Counted from the stretch's first letter, positions 24,823 to 34,357 are shown. The stretch is 64,000 nucleotides of DNA from CAWFGW01 sp963849955 (GCA_963849955.1 CAWKJU010000031.1:1-64000); one strand, 5' to 3'. A program made the numbers and translations. Notes: generated by a model not told the origin, from the letters alone.

Positions 24823-26097
24823 ATGACTAAGACCATCCTATCTTTCTTATTTTTATTCTTATTGAATATCCAGTATACTTTTTCACAAACTGAAACTACT
24901 TTTTTTAAACACATCAACTACCTCTGTTCTAAAGAAGTTCACGGCAGAGGAGCAGAGTTTAAAGGTGACTCCATTGCTGCTCAGTATTTAAGTAGACAAT
25001 ACAAAAAATTCAACCTTACTCCAATCGATAAAAGTTACCTCCAGCATTTTAGTTATGATGTAAATACTTTTCCAGGAGCCTACAGTTTAACGATCAATGG
25101 AAAAAAATTGAAAGCAGGGGTGGAAGTTGTAGCCCATGCAGGGTCTAAATCTGGAAAAGGAAAATTTAAAGTTATACGACTTACTGCTGAAGATTGGAAT
25201 GACCCTAAGTTTAGAACGAAGTTTTTAAATAAGCCATTAACAGGAAAAGTACTCCTCTATGATCATGCTTTAAATGATACTAAAATTGTTGATTATTTTA
25301 AATTAAAACTCGCAAAAGTTAAAGCAGCAGGTTTGATTGAACTATTAGATACTGACCCAATAGCAAATGAATTTACAGATCAAATAGTCCCACCCACGTT
25401 TCTGGTTAACAGACAGACTTTGGGAATATTATCTGAAATAAAAACCGTAGAATTTGACCTCACTGCCACATTAGTAAAGGGGTATAAGTCTCAAAATGTT
25501 GTGGGTTTAGTAAAAGGGAGTGAGCAACCAGAGCAATACTTGATAGTCAGTGCGCATTATGATCACATTGGTCACTTAGGTAAGGAAACCATGTTGCAGG
25601 GTGCCAATGACAATGCTTCAGGTGTAGCTATGTTACTTTCATTAGCGGAGTATTTTGGTAAACCCGAAAATCAACCGAAGAAATCAATTTTGTTTATCTG
25701 CTTCGCTGCCGAGGAAATTGGTTTGTTGGGGTCGCAGCATTATGTAAAAAACCCACTAGTACCTCTTGAACAAACCGATTTTGTGTTAAACCTTGATTTG
25801 ATGGGGTCGGGGAGTGAAGGTATTACGGTGGTGAATGGAAAAGAATTAGATCTTCAATATCAACTGTTGACGGTGGTGAACGAACATCATAATTATGTGC
25901 CAGACATTAAAAATAGGGCTAATAAAGCTAATTCAGACCATTTTTATTTTACTGAAAAAGAGGTGCCAGCTTTTTTTGTGTATGCGAGAGGAACAGTAGG
26001 TGGATACCATAACGTGGAGGATACGATAGATCAACTAGAACGTGGTCAGTTTGAAGGATTGTATGGACTGTTTATAGAGTTCTTAAAGACTTTGTAA
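24823..26097 (+). CDS. Secreted M28-family zinc aminopeptidase
   Basis: The 424-aa protein has a signal peptide (about 1-21) and an M28 catalytic domain with the full di-zinc set: His245 and Asp247 ('SAHYDHIG'), Asp263 ('GANDNASG'), catalytic Glu297 with Glu298 ('FAAEEIGLLGS'), Asp325 ('LDLMGSG') and His396 ('YHNVEDT'). Residues about 90-215 between signal and catalytic core resemble a PA-like insert. It would trim peptides in the periplasm or outside the cell. It is divergent from the leuA leader across 78 bp. Confidence 0.93.
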   Translation: MTKTILSFLFLFLLNIQYTFSQTETTFFKHINYLCSKEVHGRGAEFKGDSIAAQYLSRQYKKFNLTPIDKSYLQHFSYDVNTFPGAYSLTINGKKLKAGVEVVAHAGSKSGKGKFKVIRLTAEDWNDPKFRTKFLNKPLTGKVLLYDHALNDTKIVDYFKLKLAKVKAAGLIELLDTDPIANEFTDQIVPPTFLVNRQTLGILSEIKTVEFDLTATLVKGYKSQNVVGLVKGSEQPEQYLIVSAHYDHIGHLGKETMLQGANDNASGVAMLLSLAEYFGKPENQPKKSILFICFAAEEIGLLGSQHYVKNPLVPLEQTDFVLNLDLMGSGSEGITVVNGKELDLQYQLLTVVNEHHNYVPDIKNRANKANSDHFYFTEKEVPAFFVYARGTVGGYHNVEDTIDQLERGQFEGLYGLFIEFLKTL

Positions 26098-26190
26098 TGA
26101 GAGTTTGGAAATTTTCTTTCCTATATCATATAAGCTTTTTTGTTTTTTCTAATCAACTTTACTTTAATTTAGCTTATAATTAATTTTGTA

Positions 26191-27072
26191 ATGACTTTAA
26201 TAAAACCTTTCAACATATATATAATTTTTGGTCTATTATTAACCGTTTTTCTTACATGGTTAAAAATTTCGAGAGAAAATGACCTGCTTAAAAAAACGAT
26301 TGAACCGATTTTTATATTCGACAATTTTGTAAAAACCTCAGACCAACAAAATATTCTTCAATCCAATTCCCAGTTCTCAGAGTTGATGAATTTAGAGGTA
26401 AAAGAAATCCCTCAAAATTCGCTTACCTTAAAGTCTACTATACAACTTGACTCCATTAAAAATTTACCCCAACGGATGACAACCGTTTTAGAAATACGAA
26501 ATGCTGAAGACAAACCCCTCGAGTATAGTTCCCAAGAAATTTTACTTTCCTCTAATTCTTCCTCTTTTAGTAAGACATTTATATTAAATCCAGAACAACT
26601 GGACCCTAGTAATAAAATTGTATTCTACCTTTATAATCCTTCGATGCAGAACTTTATATTATCTGATTACAAAATTACTATTGGTAGTTTTGTAAAAGAG
26701 AAATACCTACATGATATTACTCACACTTTCTCGACAAAAGAAAAAGACGAAACTGTGGTTGAATTTATGAATTTGTACGAAATTAATGAATCAGAAAAAT
26801 ATAAAAATGTAACTGCTTTGAAAGTAATTGTATCAGAATTACAACAAGAAAACACGAACGAATTACTTTTTATATTAGATAGTAGAAATACTCAGGGGGA
26901 TTTACTCAGATACAGTAAATACAAACTATTTCCAAATACAGAAAATGAAATAAGCATTTCGGGGTTAAAGGAATTATTAAATGCGGAATCAAACACTAAG
27001 TTTTATTTATGGTGTCCGAGCAAAAACTGCAACAGCAAATTGAAAGATGTAACATTTCATTTTTATCGTTAA
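26191..27072 (+). CDS. Membrane-anchored protein of unknown function
   Basis: I do not recognise this 293-aa protein. Residues 6-24 ('FNIYIIFGLLLTVFLTWL') form one membrane helix, and the rest is a soluble, beta-rich domain with repeated 'ILDSRNTQGDLLRYSKYKLFPN'/'VLEIRNAEDKPLEYSSQEILLS' patterns. This suggests two similar domains (about 60-165 and 180-290). It is strongly AT-rich. TAATTTTG ends only 2 nt before the ATG, which would give a leaderless message if it is the promoter. Its stop overlaps that of the converging gene by 4 bp. Confidence 0.7.
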   Translation: MTLIKPFNIYIIFGLLLTVFLTWLKISRENDLLKKTIEPIFIFDNFVKTSDQQNILQSNSQFSELMNLEVKEIPQNSLTLKSTIQLDSIKNLPQRMTTVLEIRNAEDKPLEYSSQEILLSSNSSSFSKTFILNPEQLDPSNKIVFYLYNPSMQNFILSDYKITIGSFVKEKYLHDITHTFSTKEKDETVVEFMNLYEINESEKYKNVTALKVIVSELQQENTNELLFILDSRNTQGDLLRYSKYKLFPNTENEISISGLKELLNAESNTKFYLWCPSKNCNSKLKDVTFHFYR

Positions 27073-28466
27073 TCATTTCCAAGTATTATCGGCAAGTGTA
27101 TTTTTTCATATACACCTTCTGATAAATTGAACCTCTTATTCATTTCATTTTGGGGTTTCTTTTTGTCATAAAAAGTAAAAAAGAAAAAATCATTTTGTGT
27201 GGTTAAATTCGGCTCTAATATTTCGTTATGTTTTAATACATAAAAACTTAATGGTTTTTTTTCATACAAAGTTGAAATCAAAAGCGATTCTACAGAATTT
27301 GCCCAGGTATAGAACAATACATCACTATTTAAGGATTGCTCGTTGATATATCCTTTATCTGTATAATTAGACATGCTTTTTATAATAGAACGCTGGTAAT
27401 TTAACCTTTTTGAATGTTTCTCTTGTTGGGTGAATAAAAGTGATGAAAAGATAAGGGTAAGCGTTAACATGAACGCCATACCTAGATAAGGCTTTATTGT
27501 GTTTTTTATTATAAATGTATCGATAAATGGTAGGCTTATGATTACGCCTAAAGGCATAAAATTTTTTTCGATTACTACTTCTGCTTCTGCAGGAATCATG
27601 CATGCAATTATAATTATATAAGAAATATAGGTGGCTGAAATTAGAAGTCCATTCTTCCAATTTCCATATAAACTGAGAGTAACAATAAAGATTAAAGCAA
27701 AGAAATGAAGAAAAGCAAATTGTTCTTTATTGAGAAGAAAATTTAAAGTGTAATTATTTTTAAGGTCATGAAAATTAGATATAAGTCCTTCGATTCCAAT
27801 TATTTGATCACTTTGATAGCTCCCCGATTTTATTAAAGCCATTCTAACAGAAAAAATTGCTATTGCTACCACAGACATTACTATTACGTGTTTGTAGTTT
27901 GATTTGGTATTTAAAAAATAGTAGACAATGATAAATAAAAGGATAGGTAAAATTTGTATATGGGTAAATAATGATAGAGTTATTGAGAGAATGGAAAGTG
28001 AATAATAGTGTAGTGGTTTAAGTTTTTGCTTAGCACTCAAAACTGCATAAAAAAAACAACAGTAAACTATTGATAACTGATATTCATAAATAGGGTTAAA
28101 AAAAGAATCTTTTACCCCTAATAAAAGCAATACTAGTATTGAAAAAGCTGCAGCTACATTCTTGAAATACTTCATTATTACCTTGTATATAAAGAAATAA
28201 AATAAAGGGTAGGATATGGAATAAATTATATAAATAACCAGTTCTGGAAGATTCAATAAGATTGAAATAAGCGGTAATAATTGAGGGAATACTGCGCCAT
28301 ACCTCCCGTGTACAATATTAAATTCCTCATAATTAATAATGTTAAAAAGATACATTGCTGAATCTGCATAAAAACACCGCTCTTGAAATAAATAAATACA
28401 AAAAAAGATGTAAGTGATAAATATCCACTCACCTATTTTTGTCCAATTGTTGCTTTCCAAATTCAT
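27069..28466 (-). CDS. Polytopic membrane protein, GT-C glycosyltransferase-like
   Basis: The 465-aa protein has about ten to eleven predicted membrane helices. The first loop contains 'RCFYADSAMYLFNIINYEEFNIVHGRYGAVFPQLLP', in which an Asp after helix 1 is where GT-C enzymes keep their catalytic acid. A short hydrophilic C-terminal tail follows the last helix. It may transfer a sugar from a lipid carrier at the periplasmic face, but no specific family is certain. It is AT-rich like its converging neighbour and shares overlapping stop codons with it. Alternatives are an O-antigen polymerase-like or other polytopic protein. Confidence 0.6.
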   Translation of the reverse strand: MNLESNNWTKIGEWIFITYIFFCIYLFQERCFYADSAMYLFNIINYEEFNIVHGRYGAVFPQLLPLISILLNLPELVIYIIYSISYPLFYFFIYKVIMKYFKNVAAAFSILVLLLLGVKDSFFNPIYEYQLSIVYCCFFYAVLSAKQKLKPLHYYSLSILSITLSLFTHIQILPILLFIIVYYFLNTKSNYKHVIVMSVVAIAIFSVRMALIKSGSYQSDQIIGIEGLISNFHDLKNNYTLNFLLNKEQFAFLHFFALIFIVTLSLYGNWKNGLLISATYISYIIIIACMIPAEAEVVIEKNFMPLGVIISLPFIDTFIIKNTIKPYLGMAFMLTLTLIFSSLLFTQQEKHSKRLNYQRSIIKSMSNYTDKGYINEQSLNSDVLFYTWANSVESLLISTLYEKKPLSFYVLKHNEILEPNLTTQNDFFFFTFYDKKKPQNEMNKRFNLSEGVYEKIHLPIILGND

Positions 28467-28868
28467 ATAACCAGTCTAAAAAAAGAAATAAGTTGATTCT
28501 ATACAACTTTGAAATTAAAAGAAAGAATTATAACTACTTACTTCTTTGCCAAATTTAAGTTAATTATACAGCAATTTGCTAAATATTTAGTAAGCTTATA
28601 GAAAAAGTTAGCAAGTATACAAAGCTTAATTTCTCATTGATATTCTTTTTTTTAATGGAAAAATTATGAAATCTTTAACTAATTAATATTCTTCTTGTTA
28701 TAGATCATTTCTTTTCATTCATTGAAAATGTAGGTTTAAAAGGGAATAACAACTGATTTTTAGAATTCATATCCATGGTTTTTGTTTAAATTTTAAAATA
28801 AATTCATTTTATTGAATTAGACGAATAGCACAGCATTGATGTCTTATTATCAATTAAATTCAATAATC
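28467..28868. other. AT-rich intergenic stretch without a gene
   Basis: About 400 bp of very AT-rich DNA lie between the GT-C-like gene and the small lipoprotein. I see only a 12-bp palindrome (CTAAATATTTAG at 28580-28591) and homopolymeric T and A runs. No coding frame, tRNA or clear promoter is supported. Confidence 0.6.
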
Positions 28869-28979
28869 ATGTTCCAAAAAGGCTCTCAATTATTCATCAC
28901 TTTACTTTTTTTGGTATTTTTTCTTTCCTGTGCTGAAAAAACCTTGGAAGAAAAGGCTGAAAAAGCCGAAAAGGGATAA
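28869..28979 (+). CDS. Very small lipoprotein with possible -1 frameshift extension
   Basis: The 36-aa frame reads as a lipoprotein signal (lipobox FLSC, lipidated Cys21) followed by a charged helix 'AEKTLEEKAEKAEKG'. At the end, A-AAG-GGA immediately precedes the TAA stop and fits the X-XXY-YYZ slippery pattern. A -1 shift would continue with 'IKKFGDELKKEIED' to a stop at 29018-29020, giving 52 aa of the same charged, helical character. A one-base deletion or sequencing error in the A run would look the same. Function is unknown; small charged lipoproteins of this kind are common beside envelope genes. Confidence 0.55.
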   Translation: MFQKGSQLFITLLFLVFFLSCAEKTLEEKAEKAEKG

Positions 28980-29070
28980 AAAAATTTGGGGATGAATTGA
29001 AAAAAGAAATCGAAGACTAAAACCTGATACGAACTTGATTGCCTTTTTCTTGTTAAGTTTGTGCTTAATT

Positions 29071-29937
29071 ATGAAATACTTCAACCCCCAATACTTCTTC
29101 TTCATTCTTTTATTTTCGTGTGCAGGCACTATACCAGAACAGCCAAAACGTTCTGAAGCGTTTAATGCCTATTGGTATAACAATGAAGCTGAAATTAGTA
29201 GCTATACCTTGTCGCAAGCTCGTTATGGTGAACTTCATGAAGGGCAGGCAGTAATGGTTTTTGTGACTGAACCATTTTCTCAAAATAAATTAGTAAAGCC
29301 TGATCATTCGACAGATCAAGATGTGCCTGTTCTGAAGCTTAATTTGACCAAAAAATTCAACACAGGAATTTATCCTTATTCCATTATGACAAGCACTTTC
29401 CTACCCATATCAGGTAATGAAAATTCGATGAAAGTAACTTGCTCCTCACAGGAGTGGTGTGGTCATACGTTTACTCAATTAGAAAATAAAAGTAAGTATG
29501 AGGTTACCTCTCACTCTTATTTTGAATCTGAAGGAGAACAAAGTTTTAGTGTTAAAGAAGCATTATTAGAAGATGATCTTTGGTCAAAAATAAGGTTGTC
29601 AGGTACTATTCCAGAAGGAAAGGTAAAAATGATTCCTTCTTTTTCTTATGTCCGATTAATGCATCAAGAACTGAAAGCCTATGACTGTGAAATATCTAAA
29701 ACCGATTCGTCTATTTTGATGTCATATCCAGCACTTGACCGAACCCTTTCTATCACTTATGAACAAACCTTTCCTTTTAAAATTTTGGGTTGGAAGGAGA
29801 CTTATGTAAGTGGTTTTGGTGAGAAAAAAGAACGGCTTACTACGACAGCTACTATTATGAAAACCATTAAATCCACGTATTGGCAGAAACACTTTAATAA
29901 GGATGGTTACTTACGAGAGCAACTCGATTTAAAATAA
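29071..29937 (+). CDS. Conserved lipoprotein of the type often labelled 'septum formation inhibitor Maf'
   Basis: The start is the ATG at 29071, giving MKYFNPQYFFFILLFSCAG with a lipobox Cys and 288 aa. The upstream TTG at 29035 is rejected. The motif 'FNAYWYNNEAEISSYTLSQARYGELHEGQAVMVFVTEPFS' and later 'SMKVTCSSQEWCGHTF' are conserved in a Bacteroidota lipoprotein family that automatic pipelines have called Maf. It bears no resemblance to true Maf nucleotide pyrophosphatase, so that name should not be used. Function is unknown; two Cys near residue 130-140 may form a disulphide. Confidence 0.75.
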   Translation: MKYFNPQYFFFILLFSCAGTIPEQPKRSEAFNAYWYNNEAEISSYTLSQARYGELHEGQAVMVFVTEPFSQNKLVKPDHSTDQDVPVLKLNLTKKFNTGIYPYSIMTSTFLPISGNENSMKVTCSSQEWCGHTFTQLENKSKYEVTSHSYFESEGEQSFSVKEALLEDDLWSKIRLSGTIPEGKVKMIPSFSYVRLMHQELKAYDCEISKTDSSILMSYPALDRTLSITYEQTFPFKILGWKETYVSGFGEKKERLTTTATIMKTIKSTYWQKHFNKDGYLREQLDLK

Positions 29938-29970
29938 AAAAAGATGGTCTTTCAACCACCTTTCAACTTT

Positions 29971-30267
29971 TTAAGCTGCATAAAAGTAAGATACTCCGTT
30001 TCTAAAAGTAGCTTGTAAGGCAAGCCTTTTTGGTTCACTGGTGTTGTCCACATCTATTTCTTCCACTCTGATATAGATGCCTTCTCCCATTTCTACCTTG
30101 CTTTTATCATCTTCCCACAGTTTGTCTTTGAAGGTATCATACCACTCTTGGTATTTCTCTCTGGAAGAAAAAAATCGTACATCAAGCTCTTTTTCTAATA
30201 ATCTTTTGATAGAATTTGGCGTATTGTATTTGTGTCTTTCAAACAATGTTGCTTTTATCATTTTCAT
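29971..30267 (-). CDS. Small protein of unknown function
   Basis: The 98-aa protein has no signal peptide or membrane segment. It is an alpha/beta mix with many charged residues ('IKRLLEKELDVRFFSSREKYQEWYDTFKDKLWEDD') and a C-terminal strand-rich part ending 'NGVSYFYAA'. I do not recognise it. It lies 16 bp downstream of the next minus-strand small gene and may be co-transcribed with it. It is convergent with the lipoprotein gene. Confidence 0.6.
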   Translation of the reverse strand: MKMIKATLFERHKYNTPNSIKRLLEKELDVRFFSSREKYQEWYDTFKDKLWEDDKSKVEMGEGIYIRVEEIDVDNTSEPKRLALQATFRNGVSYFYAA

Positions 30268-30283
30268 AGTGCTTTGTGGTTAA

Positions 30284-30574
30284 TTATTTTCTAAAATGTT
30301 TCTTGTTTTTCGCTTTCGGCCCTTTTACGATTTCTCTTTTTGGCGCTTCAACTTTTTCTACCTCAGAAAGACGTTCGTTGGGCTTTATGTTTTTCGCTGC
30401 TGGTCCAGTGACTTTTTCACTATCTACGACTGTAGATTTTCGTATGTGCGATAAGCGATCTCTCGCTTTAATGTTTTTGGCTTTGGGCCCAGTAACCCGT
30501 TTTTTGGCTTGAGCATGGACTTGCGTACCTAAAAAACTCATGATTACAACTATAACTATTATATGTATTTTCAT
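30284..30574 (-). CDS. Small exported protein with T-G-P-x-A-K-N repeats
   Basis: The 96-aa protein has a signal peptide (about 1-21, ending 'GTQVHAQ'). The mature part is built from three copies of a basic unit: 'VTGPKAKNIKARDRLS', 'VTGPAAKNIKPNERLS' and 'VKGPKAKNKKHFRK'. No known domain fits; its high Lys/Arg content suggests binding to nucleic acid, lipid or an acidic surface. It forms a possible two-gene unit with the 98-aa protein. Confidence 0.65.
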   Translation of the reverse strand: MKIHIIVIVVIMSFLGTQVHAQAKKRVTGPKAKNIKARDRLSHIRKSTVVDSEKVTGPAAKNIKPNERLSEVEKVEAPKREIVKGPKAKNKKHFRK

Positions 30575-30717
30575 AACGTATTTATCTTTTCTTGTTCCTA
30601 TACAAGTTTACGTTATAAAATGGAGTTATATTATCATGAATAATTGGTAAAAAGGCGTGACAAAAAACACGTAAACGTGCATCCGTATTAACTCGGATGT
30701 AGTGAGGGTGAGGTCTT

Positions 30718-31347
30718 CTATATGATATCTAAGTCTTTTGCTTTAGTGATTAACTCCGCAGTATTAGAGGCCTTCAGCTTTTTCATCATGTTTACCCGGT
30801 GAGTTTCAACAGTTCGAGTACTTACACACAATTGATCTGCTATTTCTTTGGTGATTTTACCTTCTGCCACAAGTTGTAATACTTCCGTTTCTCGCTGACT
30901 TAATCGCTTGAAATCAGTTTGTTGAATAGCCATGTTGTTAATCAACAATTCAGAAATTTCCTGGTTAAAGTATTTCCTTCCAAACAGGACCTCTTTAATT
31001 GCTTTGGTCAACTCTTCCTCATCGGTGTTTTTAAGTAAATAAGCTTTAGCACCACTACGAACGCTTTTAGCTACGTAATGCCCATCGCTGTGCATGGTTA
31101 ACACGATAAACTTCACATTCGGGTGTTTTGTTTTACACTCTTCCATGACCTCAAGACCTGTTTTCTTAGGCATGGATAAGTCAATTAATACGATATTTGG
31201 TTCGTTTTCTTTGAGTAAATCCATGAGTTCAATGCCATCAGCGGCTTCTCCAATGATTTTAAACATTGGTTCTTTTTCTAAAAGCATGCGAATACCATTT
31301 CTGAAAAGTTGATGGTCATCGGCAAGAATTATTTTTATTTCTTCCAT
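30718..31347 (-). CDS. NarL/LuxR-family response regulator
   Basis: The 209-aa protein has a receiver domain (1-120) with 'ILADDH', phospho-acceptor Asp55 ('IVLIDLSMPKKTG') and 'LLKNTDEEEL', then a LuxR-type helix-turn-helix (about 148-209, 'LSQRETEVLQLVAEGKITKEIADQLCVSTRTVETHR'). It would bind DNA as a phosphorylated dimer. Its start overlaps the sensor kinase by 13 bp, so the two are coupled partners. The regulated genes are not identifiable here. Confidence 0.95.
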   Translation of the reverse strand: MEEIKIILADDHQLFRNGIRMLLEKEPMFKIIGEAADGIELMDLLKENEPNIVLIDLSMPKKTGLEVMEECKTKHPNVKFIVLTMHSDGHYVAKSVRSGAKAYLLKNTDEEELTKAIKEVLFGRKYFNQEISELLINNMAIQQTDFKRLSQRETEVLQLVAEGKITKEIADQLCVSTRTVETHRVNMMKKLKASNTAELITKAKDLDII

Positions 31348-33077
31348 GGATTTGTGTTTAATGGTATTTCAACTTCTATCTGTGTCCCTTCCATATCGGA
31401 GTAGATATCTAACTCCCCATCCAATAGACGAACACGCTCTCTCACGTTAAGGAGCCCTTTTGAATGGGGCTTGTCTTTTTGGTACTCTTCCAGATTAAAT
31501 CCTTTACCATCATCAGAGATGAAATAACTCAATTTATCTTCAAACTCAGTTAATGAGATTTTTATCTGTGAAGCATCCGCATATTTCAAAGCATTGTTTA
31601 AGGTTTCCTGAGCAATGCGATAAACTGAAATGTTGATTCGCTCGGTTAATCGTGAATCCGATTTCACATCATTTACAAAGCTGATTTTTACTGGTGATTT
31701 TATGCCATCGACTAAATTTTTTAAGGCTGCACCAACACCAAAGTCTAATAAAACGGATGGCATTAGATTATAAGAAATTCGTCTTACCTCACTAATGGTA
31801 TCATCCATTTTCGATTTAATGTCGTCAACAATCTCTTTATTACCTTCTAAACTACTCATTCGTAGTTTAATGGTGGTTAAAAGTGGTCCAACTCCGTCAT
31901 GAATATCTTTGGCCAGACGAGCACGCTCTAACTCTTGTCCTTCTACAAGTGCTTCTCTACCTATTTTCTCTAATCGTTTCGCTTCTTTTGTTAGCAGGTC
32001 TAGTTGATCCCGCATTTGGACTAGTGCAGTACCCAACCTATCTTCTTTCGATTGCAATTTATACTCACTTGAAAAATTTCCATTTCCCACTTTTCGGGCA
32101 AAGCCAATGGCTTCCTCAAACGAGTCTATGAGTTGAATGATGGCTTTAGCGATTTCATCGATTTCATCTTGTGAACTGCCTATTTCGGGTTTTTCCGGTA
32201 TGCGACCTTCGGCCAGGCAAAGTATTTTTTCTTTGAGGATTAAAATCCGTCTTATAAACTGTTTAGATAAAATGATTGAAAGAATGATTACCATAAAAAG
32301 GATTAAAAAGAAAATGAATAAAAATCTTTTTTTCATGGAGGAAAGTGGTAATAAGGCCTCTTTTTTATCTATTTCGGATAAAATAGACCAACGAATATTA
32401 TCAAGTTGAATTAAATTATAAGCACTTAAGACAGGGACATTTCTATAATCTAAAATTTCGGAGCTGCCAGATTTATTATCAAAAGCTTTTTCTACGCCTT
32501 CTGTTTTTACTTCAATATCAATTGGATTTGTATCGATAAAAAACCGTGAGTGTGTACGCATTTTTAAATCCGAGCCTACAATGTATGACTCGCCAGTGGT
32601 TCCCATACCAATGCGTTGAAATAGAATATCTTGAAATCTGTCAAATGATATAGGATATACAAGTTTTAAGGAATCATTAATTGGTGCAACCAATTCCAGT
32701 TCAACGGTGTCGTTTACGATTTTTTCTATAAAATCAGGTTCTGACGAAGTGATCTTAAACTTTTGATTTTGAGTTAAAAATGTGTTAGTCTTCTTGTTGT
32801 ATACACGGATATTCCGTAAAGCCGAGTTGTTTTCTAATCGTGAAATAGAGGTAGTATCACCTTGCATTTTTTGTAGTAACGAAGAGATATCAGATTTTTC
32901 TTTTTTAAGCATTCCCTCAATGTGCTCCTTTTTAAGTGTATTTACGGATTTTAGCTGTTCAAGGGTTCTTTCAATGAGCGAGTTCTCAAATTGGAAATAA
33001 AAAATTAATGATGAAGCTGTTAATACTGCTGCGCCCAGTAATAGAAAAGCGAGGGTGAGTTTGTAGAATAGTTTCAT
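31335..33077 (-). CDS. Membrane sensor histidine kinase (HisKA_3 type)
   Basis: The 580-aa protein has two membrane helices (about 7-29 and 255-275) flanking a periplasmic Cache-like sensor region of about 220 residues ('TGESYIVGSDLKMRTHSRFF'). Next come a HAMP-like segment, a HisKA_3 dimerisation helix with the phospho-His in 'ARLAKDIHDGVGPLLT', and an HATPase domain ('ETLNNALKYADASQIKISL', 'ISDDGKGFN'). It is the upstream partner of the response regulator. The ligand is unknown; Cache domains commonly sense small molecules. Confidence 0.95.
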   Translation of the reverse strand: MKLFYKLTLAFLLLGAAVLTASSLIFYFQFENSLIERTLEQLKSVNTLKKEHIEGMLKKEKSDISSLLQKMQGDTTSISRLENNSALRNIRVYNKKTNTFLTQNQKFKITSSEPDFIEKIVNDTVELELVAPINDSLKLVYPISFDRFQDILFQRIGMGTTGESYIVGSDLKMRTHSRFFIDTNPIDIEVKTEGVEKAFDNKSGSSEILDYRNVPVLSAYNLIQLDNIRWSILSEIDKKEALLPLSSMKKRFLFIFFLILFMVIILSIILSKQFIRRILILKEKILCLAEGRIPEKPEIGSSQDEIDEIAKAIIQLIDSFEEAIGFARKVGNGNFSSEYKLQSKEDRLGTALVQMRDQLDLLTKEAKRLEKIGREALVEGQELERARLAKDIHDGVGPLLTTIKLRMSSLEGNKEIVDDIKSKMDDTISEVRRISYNLMPSVLLDFGVGAALKNLVDGIKSPVKISFVNDVKSDSRLTERINISVYRIAQETLNNALKYADASQIKISLTEFEDKLSYFISDDGKGFNLEEYQKDKPHSKGLLNVRERVRLLDGELDIYSDMEGTQIEVEIPLNTNPWKK

Positions 33078-33259
33078 TACTGCAGTTTAGTGAAAAGAAA
33101 TACATTAGCGACTCCGTATTTTTCGCTAGCGGGAATAAAAATATAAAACTAAAGCGCCATAATCAATCTAAGTTTTGGTTTAAAAAACTCCTTTCCTTCC
33201 ATCAAATCATTTTGTAGATTGACTTAAACTTTATTTACGATTCCTTTGTTCATGGTGCA

Positions 33260-34357
33260 ATGAAAAGTATTCGATTCACAAAATATATTCCTAAACCGGC
33301 TGGTGAAGCAGACTTTGAAAATTTCAAAAAGATTTTCATGGAACTGCTTAACTACACCGCGGGCGATGTATCGGAAGCGTTGGACTGGATGAACGAAATT
33401 GATCGCGAACATGGGTTAAGCAATGCAGCTTATGGTATGGGCGACTTTATCGATGATTTAAAAGACCAGGGTTTTATTACCGATAATAACCAAACAGGCG
33501 AGTTTGATATTACTTCTAAAACGGAACAAACGATACGCAAAAGTGCTCTGGAAGAAATTTTTGGTCGACTTAAAAAAAGTGGAAAAGGTGACCATAAAAC
33601 ACCTCATATAGGAGTAAATGATGAATCGAGCGGAGAAAATAGGCCATACGAATACGGTGATTCATTAGACCATATCGATTTTAATACCTCCATTAAAAAT
33701 GCACAGATTAATCACGGGATCGATAGTTTTCGGTTGACTAATGATGATCTGGAAATTGAAAATAGAACACATAAGTCCAGCACTGCTACCGTGATGATGA
33801 TTGACATTTCGCATTCAATGATATTGTATGGAGAAGATAGAATTACACCAGCCAAAAAAGTAGCGATGGCGTTGAGTGAGTTAATCGACTCCAAATATCC
33901 CAATGACACCTTAGATATTATCGTATTTGGAAATGATGCTTGGCCGATTACAAAAAAAGATTTACCCTATTTGAAAGTAGGTCCTTATCACACGAACACC
34001 TATGCAGGTTTGGAATTGGCTTTGAATATTCTTCGCAGGAAGAAATCGAGCAACAAACAAATTTTTATGATTACGGATGGTAAACCAACATGCTTGAAGA
34101 TAGGTGCTCGCTATTATAAAAACAGTTTTGGATTAGACCGAAAAGTAATCAATAAAACCTTGACCATGGCTTCACAATGCCGTAGGTTGAATATACCCAT
34201 TACCACGTTTATGATTGCTAGCGATCCTTATTTGCAGCAATTTGTAAGAGAGTTTACTGAAACAAACAATGGTCGAGCCTACTACAGTTCTCTTAATAAT
34301 CTCGGAGAATATGTGTTTGAAGACTTTATTAAAAACCGCAAAAAAACCTTTCGATAA
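33260..34357 (+). CDS. VWA-domain protein, partner of a MoxR/ChlI-type ATPase
   Basis: The 365-aa protein has a helical N-terminus and a von Willebrand A domain from about 165. The metal-ion-dependent adhesion site is intact: DxSxS as 'MMIDISHSMI', a Thr in 'HTNTYAGLELALN', and 'MITDGKPT'. The next gene starts one base after its stop. Such VWA plus AAA pairs act as chelatases or chaperones that load metal or remodel complexes. No cobaltochelatase or magnesium-chelatase large subunit is nearby. Confidence 0.88.
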   Translation: MKSIRFTKYIPKPAGEADFENFKKIFMELLNYTAGDVSEALDWMNEIDREHGLSNAAYGMGDFIDDLKDQGFITDNNQTGEFDITSKTEQTIRKSALEEIFGRLKKSGKGDHKTPHIGVNDESSGENRPYEYGDSLDHIDFNTSIKNAQINHGIDSFRLTNDDLEIENRTHKSSTATVMMIDISHSMILYGEDRITPAKKVAMALSELIDSKYPNDTLDIIVFGNDAWPITKKDLPYLKVGPYHTNTYAGLELALNILRRKKSSNKQIFMITDGKPTCLKIGARYYKNSFGLDRKVINKTLTMASQCRRLNIPITTFMIASDPYLQQFVREFTETNNGRAYYSSLNNLGEYVFEDFIKNRKKTFR

